From positions 1-30,022 of the forward strand of contig BNUX01000031.1 of assembly GCA_025997675.1 (NCBI GenBank): a stretch of DNA of 30,022 bases. Direction: 5' to 3'. Of this stretch, positions 1-7,787 are shown piece by piece (the first letter of the stretch is position 1; each line of letters opens with the position of its first letter). Made by a program: the position numbers and the translations under genes. The notes below the pieces were generated by a model. The model saw only the letters and a list, made by a program, of their open reading frames with translations. It did not search any database and was not told the DNA's origin. The DNA is from Spirochaetia bacterium (lineage in GTDB: Bacteria > Spirochaetota > Spirochaetia > Treponematales > Breznakiellaceae).

Positions 1-56
1 CCCCCCCCCCCAGCAAGTAGCCTTCACTTACTAGATCAGCGTATCGGGGGCCGCCC

Positions 57-602
57 ATGAGCCGGTCCTATAAGCTCCTTCGCACAATCTACCGGGCCGC
101 AGGGGAAATCCATGCCGAGCTTGTCGGCTCCGACTATAAACGGAAACACTGTGAGATGGCCCTGGCTAAACGGTTCAGCGGCGGGCGCTTCGGCTGTGAG
201 CAGCACGTTTCCCTGCCCTGCGTCGTTCCGGAAGCCGAATGGAAGTCTGTTTTCCCCAGGCCGGAACGTATCAACGCGGACTTTGCCTTTTTAAACCGAC
301 ACATCTTAGTCAGGATTGTGTTCTATAAACAGCATATTCCGGAAGGAGCCTGCCGCGACCTCTGGCGGCGTATGTACGCCGCCGACATTCCCCTGGGACT
401 CATCATCAACTTTGGCAACCCGGTCTTTGAATACCGCCGGGTGATGTATAGCCGGCGCCTGGCACAGTGGCGGGCGGAACGCCGTTTGGGGTTGAGCTCC
501 CCGGCGGCTTTATCAAAGAAAAAAGGCCGGGTAACGGCTTTTTTATACACTTCCGAAAAACAGCCCTTGGCTGAGGAAGTTTATACCCGCCTGTATAGGT
601 AG
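57..602 (+). CDS. GxxExxR-family protein, degenerate PD-(D/E)XK-like
   Basis: This 181-residue protein resembles the GxxExxR family (PDDEXK_3 fold). The helix near residues 10-32, the strand block near 72-92 and the late LGLIINFGNPVFE segment (about 131-143) align with the family pattern. Members usually carry a GxxE motif and a D...ELK nuclease core. Here the GxxE position reads GSDYKRK and the core reads AD...LVRIV, so the catalytic Glu and Lys appear to be lost. A G-rich stretch about six bases before the ATG may act as the ribosome binding site. Its last codons (EVYTRLYR and stop) lie inside the 91-bp leader that is duplicated before the second lipoprotein gene. It is probably a non-catalytic or decaying member. 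The biological role of the family is poorly known. Confidence 0.6.
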   Translation: MSRSYKLLRTIYRAAGEIHAELVGSDYKRKHCEMALAKRFSGGRFGCEQHVSLPCVVPEAEWKSVFPRPERINADFAFLNRHILVRIVFYKQHIPEGACRDLWRRMYAADIPLGLIINFGNPVFEYRRVMYSRRLAQWRAERRLGLSSPAALSKKKGRVTAFLYTSEKQPLAEEVYTRLYR

Positions 603-668
603 GTAATTTCAAAGCGTGATTCCTGACCCGCGTAGAAGCGGCGGGGATCACTAAATAAAGGAGAAACC
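578..668 (+). repeat. Duplicated leader, copy 1, with conserved hairpin
   Basis: The 91 bases before the first lipoprotein ATG are matched by 91 bases of nearly identical sequence before the second (2231-2321). Both carry a CCCGC/GCGGG stem with a 9-base loop (here 627-645). The loop bases differ between copies while the stem is kept. Both end in a strong Shine-Dalgarno, AAAGGAGA. The first 24 bases also encode the end of the upstream gene. Confidence 0.8.
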
Positions 669-2162
669 ATGAAGCGAATTAATCATGGTCTCATAGTAGG
701 TCTTGCCGTACTCCTTTTGGCGGCAGTATCTTTCGTTGGATGCGAAAACGTCGAAGGCACTATAGGCCCCGCAGGCGCGGATGGTGCCAAAGGTGACGCA
801 GGTGACTCAGTCAAAGGTAATCCGGGTAAGGATTATGTACCCCCGGCTTTTGCACCCCCTGCGAGTGTGCCGGTAGCAGCTACGTGGACATTGGCGGAGT
901 ACTACCTGGTCGCAAAAAATCTGCCTGCGGTGGTTTATAGTGGCGCTGCGGAAGGCACTATTGCTAACAGGTACATACCTGCGGGCAAGACGGTTTACTT
1001 GGCCGCCGGTACGCTTGCGGGGATAATTACCCTTGCAGATACTGCCCACTTAGTCGTCTACGGCGGCGCTGTTGTTGTTCCTGGCGCCGCTACAATAGGA
1101 ATTCTTGGCGAAGCTACCGACCCTACAACAGTCGGTAAAATCACTGTAGAGACAGGCGGTAGTATTACTACAGACTCTGCCAGTGCTAATGCTGTTTCGG
1201 TAAAGGAGATCGTGTTGAATGGCGGTAACCTCACTATTACTGAGCCAGCAGTGGCTGACCAGGTTAAGACAAAGACGCTAACCGTTAGATCCGGTGCAAA
1301 GGTGGATGTTGCACTCTCAACGGGTGCCGGGACACTTGTTGCTACAACCATTAACGTAACGGATGGTACTCTGATAGGTCCTACCGCAACAGCCCGCTTA
1401 ACGGGCGGAACCAAGGCTGTCACCTACACCACCTTAACAGGAACTGCCGCTTCGACTTTCGAGTCAGCAGTTAACAATGCCGCCGGTGTCCTCCTTTTTG
1501 AGGCTGATGTTCCTGATGTTTATACGGCAGGCTTCGGCACGGTAAAATCGACGGGCGCCACAGCTCCATTGATTGGTATTTTTAATGTCCCGGTAAATAG
1601 GTCCTTTGTTATCGCCGGAGCGGCAGTGACCCCAGTGGGGTCGGGCGTCGATGCAGAGCTGGCGTTTACCGGCTCCGGGGACGTGTTCGTTACCGGAAGC
1701 TATACGGTAAACAGCAATGCCGGGACGAACCAAGCTTTTTCGGCTATCTTGAGCCTTAATGGCCCGACACTTTATGCGGGTTCGATAAGGGTGAAGGCCT
1801 CTGTCCCGGGCACCGTGGGGAAGTTTGCCGTACTAAACGCGAACACTAGCGCGCCCAAAGCGACGTTTGCTCCCGGAAAACTTACCATGGGTAAAGAAAG
1901 CAGTGGCGCGGCTACAAATACAACACTTAATGGGCTTACCATTACCTTCAAGAAAGGCGCTACGGGTGTTGGTGAGTCGGCGGCTCTGCTCAATAATACA
2001 GCATCAACAGGAACAGAACGTGTTGTCTTTGAAGAAGGCTCTATAGTGATTACTAACGTACTTGGTACCGGCCTTCCAATTGCTGCTCCTATTGGTAGCG
2101 CTGCTGCGGGTTCATACAAACCCGATTCTACTACAGCCACCTGGACGAAAGTAACCCCCTAA
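669..2162 (+). CDS. Surface lipoprotein with collagen-like stalk, copy 1
   Basis: The 497-residue protein starts with a charged n-region and a hydrophobic stretch ending in the lipobox FVGC, with Cys25 as the lipidated residue. About six Gly-X-Y triplets follow (residues 31-50), then a Pro-rich linker, then a long region rich in Val, Thr, Gly and Ala. Its short strands (KTVYLAAGTLAGIITL-type units) suggest a beta-solenoid or beta-sandwich surface domain. It is a full-length paralogue of the next gene, with the signal peptide, collagen-like stalk, central repeats and C-terminus ([10 protein letters not shown]) all conserved. AAAGGAGA precedes the ATG by six bases. It is probably an outer-surface or periplasmic lipoprotein. 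No enzymatic motif is visible and the function is unknown. Confidence 0.85.
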   Translation: MKRINHGLIVGLAVLLLAAVSFVGCENVEGTIGPAGADGAKGDAGDSVKGNPGKDYVPPAFAPPASVPVAATWTLAEYYLVAKNLPAVVYSGAAEGTIANRYIPAGKTVYLAAGTLAGIITLADTAHLVVYGGAVVVPGAATIGILGEATDPTTVGKITVETGGSITTDSASANAVSVKEIVLNGGNLTITEPAVADQVKTKTLTVRSGAKVDVALSTGAGTLVATTINVTDGTLIGPTATARLTGGTKAVTYTTLTGTAASTFESAVNNAAGVLLFEADVPDVYTAGFGTVKSTGATAPLIGIFNVPVNRSFVIAGAAVTPVGSGVDAELAFTGSGDVFVTGSYTVNSNAGTNQAFSAILSLNGPTLYAGSIRVKASVPGTVGKFAVLNANTSAPKATFAPGKLTMGKESSGAATNTTLNGLTITFKKGATGVGESAALLNNTASTGTERVVFEEGSIVITNVLGTGLPIAAPIGSAAAGSYKPDSTTATWTKVTP

Positions 2163-2170
2163 CCCCCCCT

Positions 2171-2224
2171 CATGCGGCGGCATACATAGCCGCCGCATGA
2201 CCCGGTGGCCGGCATCATCCGGCC
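2171..2224 (+). terminator. Two GC-rich hairpins after lipoprotein copy 1
   Basis: A perfect 10-bp stem (CATGCGGCGG, 2171-2180, with 2190-2199; 9-base loop) begins eight bases after the stop codon. A second perfect 6-bp stem follows (GGCCGG 2207-2212 with CCGGCC 2219-2224; loop CATCAT). Neither has a T-tract, so they may terminate weakly or protect the mRNA end. Confidence 0.6.
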
Positions 2225-2230
2225 GGGGGG

Positions 2231-2321
2231 AGTTTATACCCGCCTGTATAGGCAGGTAATTTCAAAACGTGATTCCTGACCCGCATTCAAGCGGCGGGAA
2301 ACACAACGTAAAGGAGAATCC
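2231..2321 (+). repeat. Duplicated leader, copy 2
   Basis: This is the counterpart of 578-668 at identical length, with the CCCGC/GCGGG stem at 2280-2298. It retains the bases that encode the C-terminal codons of the GxxExxR protein in copy 1, although no such gene lies here. That relic shows where one edge of the duplicated unit fell. Confidence 0.8.
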
Positions 2322-3791
2322 ATGAAGCAATTTAATCATGGCCTCATTGCAGGTCTTGCCGCACTCCTTCTGGCGGCAATATTCTTCGTTGGGTGCGAAA
2401 GCCCCACCGATGGTCTCCCTGGCCCGGATGGCGCCAAAGGCGCCAAAGGTGACCCAACCACCGGTAATCCGGGGCAGGACTTTACCCCCCCGTCTTTCGC
2501 ACCCCCCGAGGGTACGCCGGTAGCAGCCACCTGGACAGAAGCGGAGTACTACCTGATCGCGAAAGGTCTGTCCGCGGTGGTTTATAATGGCGGTGCTACG
2601 GATGGTGCGCCTAACAGGTTCATACCTGCGGGCAAGACGGTTTACGTGAGCACCGTTGCGCTTGCAGGGAAAATAACCCTTGCAAATACTGCCCACTTAG
2701 TCGTCTACGGCGCTCTTACTTTTAATGGCGGCTCAATTGGTGGCGATAATGCTACCAACCCTGAAAACGACGGTAAAGTCACGGTAAAGAGCGGTAGTAT
2801 TACTACGGGCCTCGCTAATCAGGTTGTGGTAAAACAGATTGTGCTGGATGGCGGAGACCTCGTTGTTGGTCATGCAACAAACGCTCCTCAGGTTAAGGTA
2901 GGTACAGGTAAGATAACCGTTAACCCCGGCGCAGCGCTGTCTGTTGCAGCCGCAACGGGAGCCGGGACACTTGTTGGTGACGTTGACGTAAAGGGCGGTA
3001 CCCTGTTAGCTCCTACCGGTGCAGCCACCATCTTCGCTGGCACAAAGGCTATTGACGGCGCCGTAACAGGAACTTCCGCTTCGACTTACTCGTCAGCCGC
3101 TACTGCTGTAACCAACGCCCTTTCTCCTGCTGAAGTTACCGCCGCTTATAACGCAAACTTCGGTATAGTGGCCTCAACAGGTAATGCTGAATTGGTTGGT
3201 ACTTACGATGTTCCGCTCAACAAGGTCTTTGTTATCGCTGGTACTTCAACGACAACCGCAGCAGCAACGACTCCGGGAACAATTCTTGCGTTTACCGGCG
3301 GCGGTGACGTGCTCGTTACTAAAAGTTATGCGGTAACAGGTGAGGGCACCTCTAACTACATTGCAACATTGAGCATCAATGGCCCGACACTTTATGCGGG
3401 TTCTGTGCGGGTTGCTGCTTCTGTTTCCGGAACCCCAGGAAAATTAGTAGTAAACAATAAGAGTTCCGGAACCGACTCTGTCGTTGCAACGTTTACTCCT
3501 GGAGATCTTAGCCTTTCAAATGTGGGCAGTGGACTTGTTACAGCAGCAGTGCTTGATGGACTTACCATTACCTTCAAGAAAGGCGCTACGGCTCTTGGTA
3601 TATCAACGGCTATGCTCAATAATACAGTATCAACAGGGAGAGAACGTATTGTCTTTGAAGAAAACTCTATAATGGGCACTACCATACTTGGTACCGGCCT
3701 TCCGACTGCTGGTCAGGCTGTTACTTCTGCTCAGGCAGGATCATACAAACCCGATTCTACTACAGCAACCTGGGTAAAAGAAACCCCATAA
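2322..3791 (+). CDS. Surface lipoprotein with collagen-like stalk, copy 2
   Basis: The 489-residue paralogue of the preceding gene has the lipobox FVGC with Cys25 and about five Gly-X-Y triplets ([15 protein letters not shown]) at residues 31-46. The same Pro-rich linker and the same beta-rich body follow. The C-terminal 120 residues match copy 1 most closely, including [26 protein letters not shown] and [10 protein letters not shown]. The central part has diverged. The start is set by AAAGGAGA six bases before the ATG. The pair most likely arose by tandem duplication and could supply alternative surface antigens. The ligand and role are unknown. Confidence 0.85.
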   Translation: MKQFNHGLIAGLAALLLAAIFFVGCESPTDGLPGPDGAKGAKGDPTTGNPGQDFTPPSFAPPEGTPVAATWTEAEYYLIAKGLSAVVYNGGATDGAPNRFIPAGKTVYVSTVALAGKITLANTAHLVVYGALTFNGGSIGGDNATNPENDGKVTVKSGSITTGLANQVVVKQIVLDGGDLVVGHATNAPQVKVGTGKITVNPGAALSVAAATGAGTLVGDVDVKGGTLLAPTGAATIFAGTKAIDGAVTGTSASTYSSAATAVTNALSPAEVTAAYNANFGIVASTGNAELVGTYDVPLNKVFVIAGTSTTTAAATTPGTILAFTGGGDVLVTKSYAVTGEGTSNYIATLSINGPTLYAGSVRVAASVSGTPGKLVVNNKSSGTDSVVATFTPGDLSLSNVGSGLVTAAVLDGLTITFKKGATALGISTAMLNNTVSTGRERIVFEENSIMGTTILGTGLPTAGQAVTSAQAGSYKPDSTTATWVKETP

Positions 3792-3827
3792 CCAATACCC
3801 GCCGGCGGTATTCATAGCCGGCATTGG
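3792..3827 (+). terminator. Hairpin after lipoprotein copy 2
   Basis: CCAAT (3792-3796) and GCCGGC (3801-3806) pair with GCCGGC (3817-3822) and ATTGG (3823-3827). This gives an 11-bp stem with a small bulge on the 5' side. There is no T-tract, as after copy 1. Confidence 0.5.
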
Positions 3828-3917
3828 ATAACAGGGCGGGGGCGCAGGCTCCCGCTCTGTTAACCCTGCGGTATAAACGCGGCAGCCACGTGGCTGTGCG
3901 GATGCCGCCGCGCCGGT

Positions 3918-4232
3918 ATGCCGGTACCCCCCGTAGAGGCCACGGTCCCCCCCGTAGAGGCTACGGTCCCCCCCGTGGAGGCTACGGTCCCCCCCGTGGA
4001 GGCTACGGTCCCCCCCGTAGAGGCTACGGTCCCCCCCGTGGAGGCTACGGTCCCCCCCGTAGAGGCTACGGTCCCCCCCGCAGAGGCTACGGTCCCCACC
4101 GTAGAACCGTCTACCGCACTAGGACATAAGAATTCGGGCTACCAGCCATTACTGAGCAAGTATGCGCCGGCCGGACTAAAGTCGTGGATCTTCTTGTTCC
4201 GAAAAATCGATAGGCGAATGTGTGGAAGGTAA
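3918..4232 (+). CDS. Possible repeat protein with PPVEATV heptapeptides
   Basis: This 104-codon frame reads the 21-bp minisatellite as eight PPVEATV-type heptapeptides followed by a unique 40-residue tail (from [10 protein letters not shown]). Differences between repeat units are synonymous in this frame (GTA/GTG for Val, GCC/GCT for Ala) except in the last two units, but they change residues in the RRGYGPP frame. The opposite-strand GGTVAST frame is also mostly synonymous, so this does not settle which strand is coding. No Shine-Dalgarno is seen before the ATG, and the frame's end overlaps the convergent protease gene by 57 bases. It could equally be non-coding. Confidence 0.25.
   Translation: MPVPPVEATVPPVEATVPPVEATVPPVEATVPPVEATVPPVEATVPPVEATVPPAEATVPTVEPSTALGHKNSGYQPLLSKYAPAGLKSWIFLFRKIDRRMCGR
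3933..4100. repeat. 21-bp minisatellite, 8 units
   Basis: Eight head-to-tail copies of a unit reading GTAGAGGCTACGGTC plus CCCCCC, starting every 21 bases from 3933. Substitutions are few: A/G at unit position 3, C/T at position 9, and changes in the last unit. A partial unit precedes and follows. There are no spacers, so it is not a CRISPR array. Confidence 0.95.
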
Positions 4233-4649
4233 ACGAAAGGACATCACTGTTTTTCCCCGATCATTAGACAGGGCAAAATCGCCACGTGTTATAATATTCA
4301 TACCGATAATGATTTCAAACTCTCCGGATGGGATGATTTCTGCCGCTATCACGTTTTTGGCCTTTGTATTATCCGGGAAAAGTAAGTCTATCAGATACAC
4401 ATTTGCAGGCTTGCTCCCGTGGGCGCTGGTTAGATCAAGGGATGCAATACCAATAAGGTCTAAAGCGTTAGCGAGTTTTTCACTAACACAGCAACCGGTT
4501 GAACCGGTGTCCCACATTGCCCGAACTTCAAGCGGTTTAAGGGGTAAACCGCGGGGAATACAAAACTCTTCTGCGTGTTGGATGGTTAACCGGGTTATTA
4601 CTCTTGTTAATAAACGATCAGCCTTATAGGTTATGGCTAATGTGTCCAT
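4176..4649 (-). CDS. Retropepsin-like (clan AA) aspartic protease
   Basis: The 157-residue protein has the hallmark DTGST at Asp47-Thr51, preceded by the hydrophobic strand EVRAMW. It also has the second retropepsin signature, EIIIGMNIITRGDFALSN (about 113-130), where the usual pattern is IIGMDIIxxGDFA. One domain of this size would need to dimerise to form an active site. It overlaps the upstream reverse-strand gene by 13 bases, so the two are probably co-translated. The family is common in bacteria as a small stand-alone protein. Its substrate is unknown; cleavage of the partner gene product is a guess. Confidence 0.75.
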   Translation of the reverse strand: MDTLAITYKADRLLTRVITRLTIQHAEEFCIPRGLPLKPLEVRAMWDTGSTGCCVSEKLANALDLIGIASLDLTSAHGSKPANVYLIDLLFPDNTKAKNVIAAEIIPSGEFEIIIGMNIITRGDFALSNDRGKTVMSFRLPSTHSPIDFSEQEDPRL

Positions 4650-4891
4650 GCAGGAACCACCCTATAATCAATATCAGTGACGGACATATCCGGTTCACCT
4701 ATGGGTCTGCACTTTCGTACGGCAAAGGTACCGGCTTCGATATGTTCCCGCGCCATTTCGTTGAGGGCTTCCATCAACTTATTATAATACCCCAAAACAG
4801 TGTTGCCCTGAATTACCACATAATCGCCAAGATGATCCTTTATGATTTCTTCCTGGTGGGCCTTATAAAAGAAATACTCATCCATAAGCAT
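4637..4891 (-). CDS. Small DUF5678-like protein, partner of the protease
   Basis: This 84-residue protein starts at the ATG at 4891, chosen because GGGAGAGG lies six bases upstream; an in-frame start further upstream lacks such a site. The pattern DHLGDYVVIQGNTVLGYYN followed by an amphipathic helix (KLMEALNEMAREHI) and a strand ending AVRKC resembles DUF5678-type proteins (xYVAIVGDxVVG... then a helix). I recall these being encoded next to retropepsin-like proteases. Here the reading frames overlap, which supports a functional pair. Function unknown. Confidence 0.65.
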   Translation of the reverse strand: MLMDEYFFYKAHQEEIIKDHLGDYVVIQGNTVLGYYNKLMEALNEMAREHIEAGTFAVRKCRPIGEPDMSVTDIDYRVVPAWTH

Positions 4892-4908
4892 AGACACCTC
4901 TCCCTTAC

Positions 4909-4937
4909 AGTATACCCGCAAAGGCCGCTTCGGGCAA
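4909..4937 (-). promoter_or_regulatory. Sigma70-type promoter for the protease pair
   Basis: Read on the reverse strand: TTGCCC (4937-4932), a 17-base spacer, then TATACT (4914-4909). The start codon lies about 18 bases downstream of the -10 box, with a good Shine-Dalgarno between. Confidence 0.6.
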
Positions 4938-4954
4938 TGTGCCGGAGCCCAAAC

Positions 4955-4967
4955 GGTGACAGGCGCC
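4955..4967. repeat. Dispersed GGTGACAGGCGCC motif
   Basis: This 13-base near-palindrome recurs at 24989 and, in reverse orientation, ending at 25851. Related forms occur at 25835, 25883 and 26407. It may be a REP-like element. See the findings. Confidence 0.4.
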
Positions 4968-5032
4968 GAATTTATCTTCTATATAATGCCCCTTGCGGCC
5001 CAAATTCGCCCCCATTTTCGCAAAAAAAGAGA

Positions 5033-5061
5033 TTGACAGTTTCCCCGATTGGGTCTATATT
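5033..5061 (+). promoter_or_regulatory. Sigma70-type promoter for the DUF3786 gene
   Basis: TTGACA (5033-5038, a perfect consensus -35), a 17-base spacer, and TATATT (5056-5061). It lies 34 bases before the GTG start at 5096. This is the strongest promoter match in the window by eye. Confidence 0.8.
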
Positions 5062-5095
5062 GATAAAAATTGGACGATACGAGTAGGGGTAATAG

Positions 5096-5779
5096 GTGGG
5101 TATGGTGAGCGGAACGGCGAAAGAGACGACTGGACCCCAGGGAACCCCCGGCCAATTGACCGCCACCCCCCTGGCCCATTACCAGGACCTTTACCAGGCG
5201 CTGAACCCCCAGGAGATTGCGGACCGTTGCGGCCTTACCTTTGAGGAAACCAGTGAAGGGGCGGGCTTTTTCCTCCTGCGCTTTATGGGCACGGAATACC
5301 GGGCGGCCTTTCCGGTGTTTGAGCTTCGTAGCCTCCAAGGCGACCTTGTTACAGACCCCTACGAGAAGATCCTCATTAACCGCTACCTCTGCGAGGGGAC
5401 CTGCGTTAAGAGCCGGGGCAGGCAGCTTTCGTACGACGAAACCCCCTCGGGGCCGCTGTACTACCGCAACTTTGAGGGCCGCTGCCTCAAACGGGCGGCT
5501 TTTACCTTTGGGAACGACGTTGCCGGTTTCCGGCGGATTGTGGAAAGCGTCCCCGGCCTTCGCTTTGAGGCCCTGGACAAGGGGGATGCGGGCTATCGTT
5601 TTGAACTATTAAGTGGGTTTTATATGAGTTTGCTGATCTGGGCCGGGGACGAGGAGTTTCCTCCCTCTGCCCAGATGCTTTTTGATGATAATTTTGTCTT
5701 TGCCTTCACCGCGGAGGATTTGGCGGTGGTGGGCGAAGTCGTGATAAGGAGGCTCAAGGCGTTGAATCGGAAATTATAG
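5096..5779 (+). CDS. DUF3786 protein, CODH/ACS-associated
   Basis: The 227-residue protein matches the DUF3786 pattern along its length: LNPQEIADRCGLTFEE (about 39-54), a FLLRFMGTEYRAAFP strand pair, a DPYEKILINRYL helix and PLYYRNFEGRCLKR. It ends with the conserved LLIWAGDEEFPPSAQMLFDD followed by the EDLAVVGE helix. The family is found mainly in strict anaerobes, often near corrinoid or CODH/ACS genes, which fits the position just before cooS. Its biochemical role is not established. The start is uncertain: GTG at 5096 has AGGGGT at good spacing, while ATG at 5102 is also possible. It has its own promoter, and cooS has another, so the two need not be one operon. Confidence 0.75.
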   Translation: MGMVSGTAKETTGPQGTPGQLTATPLAHYQDLYQALNPQEIADRCGLTFEETSEGAGFFLLRFMGTEYRAAFPVFELRSLQGDLVTDPYEKILINRYLCEGTCVKSRGRQLSYDETPSGPLYYRNFEGRCLKRAAFTFGNDVAGFRRIVESVPGLRFEALDKGDAGYRFELLSGFYMSLLIWAGDEEFPPSAQMLFDDNFVFAFTAEDLAVVGEVVIRRLKALNRKL

Positions 5780-5794
5780 ATAATTTTTTATCTA
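5777..5794 (+). terminator. Weak AT-rich hairpin after the DUF3786 gene
   Basis: TAGATAA (5777-5783) pairs with TTATCTA (5788-5794) around a TTTT loop, starting at the stop codon. The stem is 7 bp and AT-only apart from one G-C pair, so any termination would be weak. Confidence 0.35.
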
Positions 5795-5801
5795 TTTCGC
5801 G

Positions 5802-5815
5802 ATATTTATAAATAT
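5802..5815. promoter_or_regulatory. 14-bp palindrome upstream of the cooS promoter
   Basis: ATATTTATAAATAT is a perfect palindrome ending five bases before the -35 box of the cooS promoter. The stretch 5780-5840 is strongly AT-rich against GC-rich neighbours. It could be an UP element or an operator. No binding protein can be named. Confidence 0.35.
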
Positions 5816-5820
5816 TCTTG

Positions 5821-5849
5821 TTTACAAATATTGGGAACCCAGGTATACT
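5821..5849 (+). promoter_or_regulatory. Sigma70-type promoter for the CODH/ACS operon
   Basis: TTTACA (5821-5826), a 17-base spacer, and TATACT (5844-5849). A start site near 5856 would give a leader of about 36 bases before the cooS TTG, containing the GAGGAGG ribosome binding site. Confidence 0.7.
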
Positions 5850-5891
5850 GTCCTATAGACAATCACCTTATATTGAGTGAGGAGGCTTATT

Positions 5892-7787
5892 TTGACAAAA
5901 TTGGAAAATTTTACGACCATTGAGGAAATGGAAGCGGTAACCGCGAAGCTGCGGGAACAGGCGACCTTTGTTCATGCCGAAACCTACGAGGACCGGGTAA
6001 AGAAACAGACCCCCCATTGTAAGTTCGGCGAGGACGGGATCTGCTGTAAGAACTGCTCCATGGGACCCTGCCGTATCTCGGCAAAGGCTTCTAAGGGTAT
6101 TTGCGGCGCCGACGCCCATGCCATAGCAGCCCGGAACTACCTCCGCACCATTGCGGCGGGTACCGCGTCCCACTCGGATCACGCCCGTGAGATCCTTCAT
6201 GTGCTCCACAGTACGAGCCGTGACGGAAATTACCAGGTGCGGGATGAACAAAAGCTGCTCAGGCTGGCCAAAGAATACGGTGTCGCCACCGACGGCCGGG
6301 ACATCTACGATGTGGCCCATGAAGTCGCCGAAGTGGGGCTCATGGAATTCGGGAAGCCCTTCGGTACCCAGCGTTTTCTCAAGCGCGCCACCGAGGAACG
6401 GCAGAAGGTATGGAAGGAGCAGGACCTTGAGCCCCGGGCCATTGACCGGGAAATCGCCACCGCCATGCACATGACCCATATGGGTAATACCGCCATGCCG
6501 GAAGCCTTGATTCGCCAGGGCATACGCGCCGGTCTTTCCAACGGCTGGGGCGGCTCCATGCTGGGTACGGAAATCACCGACATCCTGTTCGGTACCCCCA
6601 CGGTCTGGACCACCGAAGGAAACCTGGGTGTTCTGGAAAAGGACTATGTCAACCTCGTGGTTCATGGTCACGACCCGGCCTTCTCGGAAATGGTGGTAAC
6701 CGCCGCCGAGTTGAAAGAGATGACCGACTATGCCAAGACCAAGGGCGCCAAGGGCATCAATATCGTGGGCCTCTGCTGTACGGCCAACGAAATTGCCATG
6801 CGTCACGGTGTCCGGATGGCGGGTAACTTCCTCCAGCAGGAAAACGTGGTTCTCACCGGTGTGGTGGAAATGATGTGCGTGGACGTACAGTGTATCTTCC
6901 CCGCCCTTCCCTCCCTCACCGATTGCTTCCATACGAAGTTTGTCACCAGTTCCCCCATCGCCCGGATTCCCGGATCGATCTACATCGAATTCAAGCCCGA
7001 GACAGCGATGGCACAGGCCAAAGAAATCGTCAAGATGGCCGTTGACAACTACCAGAACCGGGATGAAAAAAAGGTTTATATCCCCGATACCAAGCAGAAG
7101 GCCACCGTTGGCTATCCCTGCGAGCAGATCGTCAAGCACCTGGATACCATCACCAACAGCCATGTTGATGAACTGGGCTCCTATCGCCCGGCGGTTGACG
7201 CCATCAAAGCCGGTGTTCTCCGGGGCGCGGTGGGTATCGTCGGTTGTAACAACCCCCGGGTACGCCCGGACTTCTCCCACCTGGAAATCATGAAAGAACT
7301 GCTGAAAAACGACGTTCTTATCGTGGCCACCGGATGCGCCGCCCAGTTGGCGACCAAGGCCGGACTGCTCCAGAAGGAAGCCAAGTGGGTCTGCGGCGAC
7401 GGCCTTCGCCGGGTCTGCGACTTGCTTGATATTCCGCCGATCCTCCACATGGGCGCCTGCGTCGACATCAGCCGCATTCTGCTCCTGGTTACCGGCATCG
7501 CCAAGGATTGGGGGGTGAATACCACCCAGCTTCCCATTGTAGGCTGCGCGCCTGAGTGGATGAGCGAGAAAGCGGTATCCATCGCCAACTACGTTGTAGG
7601 CAGCGGTATTGACGTCTATCTGGGTATCGAGCCCCAGGTCAAGGGCAGCACCGAGATGATGGAATGGATCACCGAGGGTACCCGGAAGATCGTGGGCGCG
7701 GGATACATTATCAACACCGATCCTATGGGGCTGGTTAAGTCAATCCTGGACGGGATTGAGAAGAAACGGGACGCGTTGGGTATCTGA
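5892..7787 (+). CDS. cooS: Ni-Fe-S carbon monoxide dehydrogenase, catalytic subunit
   Basis: CooS/AcsA interconverts CO2 and CO and supplies CO to AcsB. The 631-residue length is typical. Cys43 and Cys51 match the D-cluster ligands, and Cys52, Cys55, Cys60 and Cys71 match the B-cluster ligands (CCKNCSMGPC core). C-cluster regions are recognisable in VHGHDPAFSE, NIVGLCCTANE, EMMCVDVQC, GIVGCNNPR, IVATGCAAQ and HMGACVDIS. I place the start at TTG 5892 because GAGGAGG (5879-5885) lies six bases upstream; an earlier in-frame GTG at 5877 would put that site inside the gene. It is first of the acs operon, and its stop codon shares one base with the cooC start. The protein is expected in the cytoplasm as a partner of AcsB. 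Confidence 0.97.
   Translation: MTKLENFTTIEEMEAVTAKLREQATFVHAETYEDRVKKQTPHCKFGEDGICCKNCSMGPCRISAKASKGICGADAHAIAARNYLRTIAAGTASHSDHAREILHVLHSTSRDGNYQVRDEQKLLRLAKEYGVATDGRDIYDVAHEVAEVGLMEFGKPFGTQRFLKRATEERQKVWKEQDLEPRAIDREIATAMHMTHMGNTAMPEALIRQGIRAGLSNGWGGSMLGTEITDILFGTPTVWTTEGNLGVLEKDYVNLVVHGHDPAFSEMVVTAAELKEMTDYAKTKGAKGINIVGLCCTANEIAMRHGVRMAGNFLQQENVVLTGVVEMMCVDVQCIFPALPSLTDCFHTKFVTSSPIARIPGSIYIEFKPETAMAQAKEIVKMAVDNYQNRDEKKVYIPDTKQKATVGYPCEQIVKHLDTITNSHVDELGSYRPAVDAIKAGVLRGAVGIVGCNNPRVRPDFSHLEIMKELLKNDVLIVATGCAAQLATKAGLLQKEAKWVCGDGLRRVCDLLDIPPILHMGACVDISRILLLVTGIAKDWGVNTTQLPIVGCAPEWMSEKAVSIANYVVGSGIDVYLGIEPQVKGSTEMMEWITEGTRKIVGAGYIINTDPMGLVKSILDGIEKKRDALGI

Noticed and set aside
3933..4100. 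Regular short repeats resembling a CRISPR array
   Set aside because: The units are directly joined with no variable spacers, and no cas genes are present. The same holds for 29864-30022.
5868..7448. Long open frame antisense to cooS (526 codons), and similar ones antisense to acsB, acsC and the molybdoenzyme
   Set aside because: These are mirror frames produced by the GC-biased codon use of the real genes. They have no ribosome binding sites or recognisable domains.
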